NCBI RefSeq assembly: GCF_047238185.1
Contig: NZ_JBDFMI010000006.1
Location: 1,054,001 to 1,118,000, forward strand
DNA length: 64,000 bases
Reading direction: 5' to 3'
DNA from: Bacillus_AD sp047238185
GTDB lineage: Bacteria; Bacillota; Bacilli; Bacillales; DSM-1321
The notes beneath the pieces are model-generated. The model had not been told where the DNA came from, made no database searches, and worked only from the letters and a program-made list of their open reading frames with translations. Numbering within the stretch: the stretch's first letter is position 1; each line of letters starts with the position of its first letter. This document shows positions 62,016-64,000 of this stretch, piece after piece. A program made the position numbers and the translations under genes.

Positions 62016-63772
62016 AAAGCATCAGCATTGTTTGGAAGCTCTCGATTCTTACATTTATTGTACTTGTCTCTTTTTTTGGCATCCTATTATTCTCCCAGAC
62101 GCTCTTTTTTGAAAAATTTTATATTTACCATAAAGGGAGTGAGCTGGAGAAACAATTGCGGGAGGCCAAAAAAGGGATTGCGCGGGCCCCAGGCAATGAA
62201 GAGGTCATGGCTGCATATGCCGGGCAATTCATGGAAAAGAATAATGCCACTTTCAATGTGGTAAGGGATATCCCAAGCGTCTATCCGATAAACCCCTATC
62301 GTATAAAGATAAGAACGGAAGGTGAAATAAAGCTGCTGATCCTGACTGAGGAGGGCATGAGCCTTGACCGGATCCCAAACAGGCTGAAAGCTGGGGATAA
62401 GATTATAGCGGACGGCTTTTATATGGATGAGCAAGATAAAGTGATGGACCCTGTACAGGTGCAATTGGATGATGGGAATACGGCCGAGTTGCCGGAGGGC
62501 TTATCCCGGACAGAGGGAACGGTTGTGGAATTGAACTTGCCTAAAAACCAGTCCTTCAATTCCTATTATCAGGATAGTTTATCAAGCAATATCCTGCTCT
62601 CGATCTCGGCTAAGAAAGAAAGGATAAAGGAGTTGGATAAAGGGGAGAAAGTGCAGGTCGAATGGCAGGATAATGTCAGCGGCATCCATTATGTAGTCGT
62701 TCTTTTGCCGCTTTCGTTGCCTGATGGGTCACCGCAATATGTAATGGCTTATACTTCCATACAACCTGTTGACGAAGCGATTGAAACAATGAAGCAGTAT
62801 TATATTTATCTTGCAGGGGCAGGGGTCATCGTCTTGTTCCTGCTCAGTTACTTCTATTCAAAAATGGTGGCAAGGCCGCTTGTATCGTTAAATAAAGTGG
62901 CAGGGCATTTGGCCAATCTGGATTTCGATGTGCATATGCCGAAGAGAAAAAAGGATGAGATAGGCGAATTATCAGAAAGCATGCAAAGCATGGCCAATCA
63001 GTTGAAAACGACGCTTGGCGAATTGAAGGCAGCAAATGAACAGCTTCAGCTGGATATTTTAAGAAAGCAGCAAACCGAACAATTGCGCAAAGAATTCACA
63101 GCTAATGTTTCCCACGAATTGAAAACACCTTTAGGTATTATCCGAGGTTTTACGGAAGGGCTGCAGGATGGCATTGCAGAGAAAAAAAAGGAACGCTATT
63201 TGAACCATATTCTCCATGAAGTCGAGCGGATGGACGAAATGGTATTGGACCTGCTCCAATTATCGAAGTATGAAGCAAATGTTATGAAGCTGGATTGCCA
63301 ATCGTTTTTGCTGGCTGGTCTTCTTGATGATGTAATTGATCTCTTTGGGGTTGAACTGGAAGAGAGAAAATTGTACATTGACTGCCAATCGGCAGGTACT
63401 CTTGCCGTTTATGCCGATGAGAAAAAAATAAGCCAAGTGTTCATTAATATTCTCAGTAATGCAATCAGGCATGCATCGCCGAATACGGCAATCAAAATGA
63501 TGGTCATCGACCACGGTGGGCAAATAGAAATCCAAATCGAAAATAGAGGAAATGCAATTCCCGAAAATAGGCTGGATCGGATATGGGATCAATTTTACCG
63601 GATTGATCCTTCGAGGGACCGTAAAATTGGGGGAACCGGCCTGGGCTTGGCTATTGTCAGCCAAATACTGCAGCTCCATGGCTGTGATTACGGGGTGATC
63701 AACATAGAAAATGGGGTTAGGTTTTACTTTTATTTAGAGAAAGGGGATGTTATGAGCGATGAACCGAATTAA
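62012..63772 (+). CDS. Sensor histidine kinase with extracellular sensor and HAMP
   Basis: A 586-residue kinase: membrane helix 1 (about 8-32), an extracellular domain (about 33-262) of mixed alpha/beta type, helix 2 (about 265-284), HAMP (285-337), coiled coil, H-box with His368 in FTANVSHELKTPLGIIRGF, and HATPase with NILSNAIRHA and GGTGLGLAIVSQIL. Layout resembles envelope- or stress-sensing kinases such as YclK; the extracellular domain gives no clear ligand. The next gene, a lipoprotein, overlaps it by 14 bp. Confidence 0.92.
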   Translation: MKSISIVWKLSILTFIVLVSFFGILLFSQTLFFEKFYIYHKGSELEKQLREAKKGIARAPGNEEVMAAYAGQFMEKNNATFNVVRDIPSVYPINPYRIKIRTEGEIKLLILTEEGMSLDRIPNRLKAGDKIIADGFYMDEQDKVMDPVQVQLDDGNTAELPEGLSRTEGTVVELNLPKNQSFNSYYQDSLSSNILLSISAKKERIKELDKGEKVQVEWQDNVSGIHYVVVLLPLSLPDGSPQYVMAYTSIQPVDEAIETMKQYYIYLAGAGVIVLFLLSYFYSKMVARPLVSLNKVAGHLANLDFDVHMPKRKKDEIGELSESMQSMANQLKTTLGELKAANEQLQLDILRKQQTEQLRKEFTANVSHELKTPLGIIRGFTEGLQDGIAEKKKERYLNHILHEVERMDEMVLDLLQLSKYEANVMKLDCQSFLLAGLLDDVIDLFGVELEERKLYIDCQSAGTLAVYADEKKISQVFINILSNAIRHASPNTAIKMMVIDHGGQIEIQIENRGNAIPENRLDRIWDQFYRIDPSRDRKIGGTGLGLAIVSQILQLHGCDYGVINIENGVRFYFYLEKGDVMSDEPN

Positions 63773-64000
63773 AACTTTACTGGCAGCGGTATCCATTCTT
63801 GCAGTATGTGCGCTTGGAGCCTGCGAAACGCCTGGCCAACATAATAAATCCGAGAAGGTAAACAGAGTGCAACCGGAGGAAAAAATAGATACGGAAGAAA
63901 AAAGCGAGAGCGGTCAATCATCACCGGACAAGGAAAACTCTTCGACCAGTAATCAATTGTTCATGATCATTGATCAAACACAGATCGAACCTCCCAATCA
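63759..64000 (+). CDS. Lipoprotein, cut by the window end
   Basis: Partial gene of at least 80 codons. ATG 63759 lies inside the 3' end of the kinase gene, with AAAGGGGA 11 nt upstream. MNRIKTLLAAVSILAVCALG is a lipoprotein signal with Cys22 (LGAC), followed by a charged, Ser-rich linker (EEKSESGQSSPDKENSS) and the start of a folded region (LFMIIDQTQIEPP). Translational coupling to the kinase suggests an accessory factor of that system. The family cannot be judged from this fragment. Confidence 0.7.
   Translation, partial: MNRIKTLLAAVSILAVCALGACETPGQHNKSEKVNRVQPEEKIDTEEKSESGQSSPDKENSSTSNQLFMIIDQTQIEPPN

Overview
The window looks like a chromosomal segment of a low-GC, endospore-forming Bacillaceae-type Firmicute. 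Three things suggest this: close matches to the B. subtilis Des/DesK/DesR cold-response system, a YteA-type DksA protein and a BceRS-BceAB peptide-resistance module; regulation by RNA leaders typical of Bacilli (glycine and TPP riboswitches, a RAT antiterminator site, a PyrR attenuator); and strong AGGAGG ribosome binding sites with frequent TTG/GTG starts. No rRNA, tRNA, CRISPR array, prophage or intact insertion sequence was seen.

Layout. 0-2.6 kb: a glycine/D-alanine permease on the minus strand behind a single-aptamer glycine riboswitch, then a 51-residue ribbon-helix-helix protein. 2.9-4.3 kb: a membrane processive glycosyltransferase. 4.5-7.8 kb: a PTS operon (EIIA, PRD antiterminator, GlcNAc/glucose EIICB) behind a cre-like box and a RAT/terminator. 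7.9-17 kb: an interrupted gene, a chemotaxis receptor, an M14-like peptidase, TPP riboswitch-thiT, OsmC, VOC and MFS genes, and two extracytoplasmic GH16 proteins, one carrying SPOR repeats. 17.4-21.8 kb: GNAT, des-desK-desR, and a proC homologue. 22-29 kb: hxlR/nitroreductase, a CoA-transferase with a LytTR regulator, and an ABC exporter operon with an anchored partner protein. 29.4-41 kb: codBA with a PyrR attenuator, a SEC-C protein with a long unidentified leader, a lipoprotein MTA/SAH nucleosidase, yteA, a luciferase-like oxidoreductase, and gdhA. 41-50 kb: small conserved families, an S66 peptidase and the Bce-type module. 50-60 kb: LysR, a TetR-controlled ABC exporter, a basic amino-acid antiporter, MFS, AraC, a methyltransferase and an SH3 protein. 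61-64 kb: an OmpR/HK pair and a truncated lipoprotein gene.

The most unusual feature is a family of imperfect palindromic repeats in five intergenic arrays: 21.8-22.1, 23.3-23.8, 26.2-26.6, 46.3-46.9 and 60.5-61.2 kb. There are two module types, A (about 127 bp) and B (about 150 bp), joined by a shared linker. All twelve full A modules and five B modules point the same way. Each array starts with a truncated right arm of A, 14-30 bp past an intrinsic terminator. Three arrays end on, or encode, the stop codon of the next gene. Arms differ between arrays but stay complementary, so the folded form appears to be maintained. I do not recognise this family.

Start codons were chosen by Shine-Dalgarno position, so several starts differ from the longest open frame. 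Functional names come from recognised sequence motifs and family resemblance read by eye; no database search was possible.
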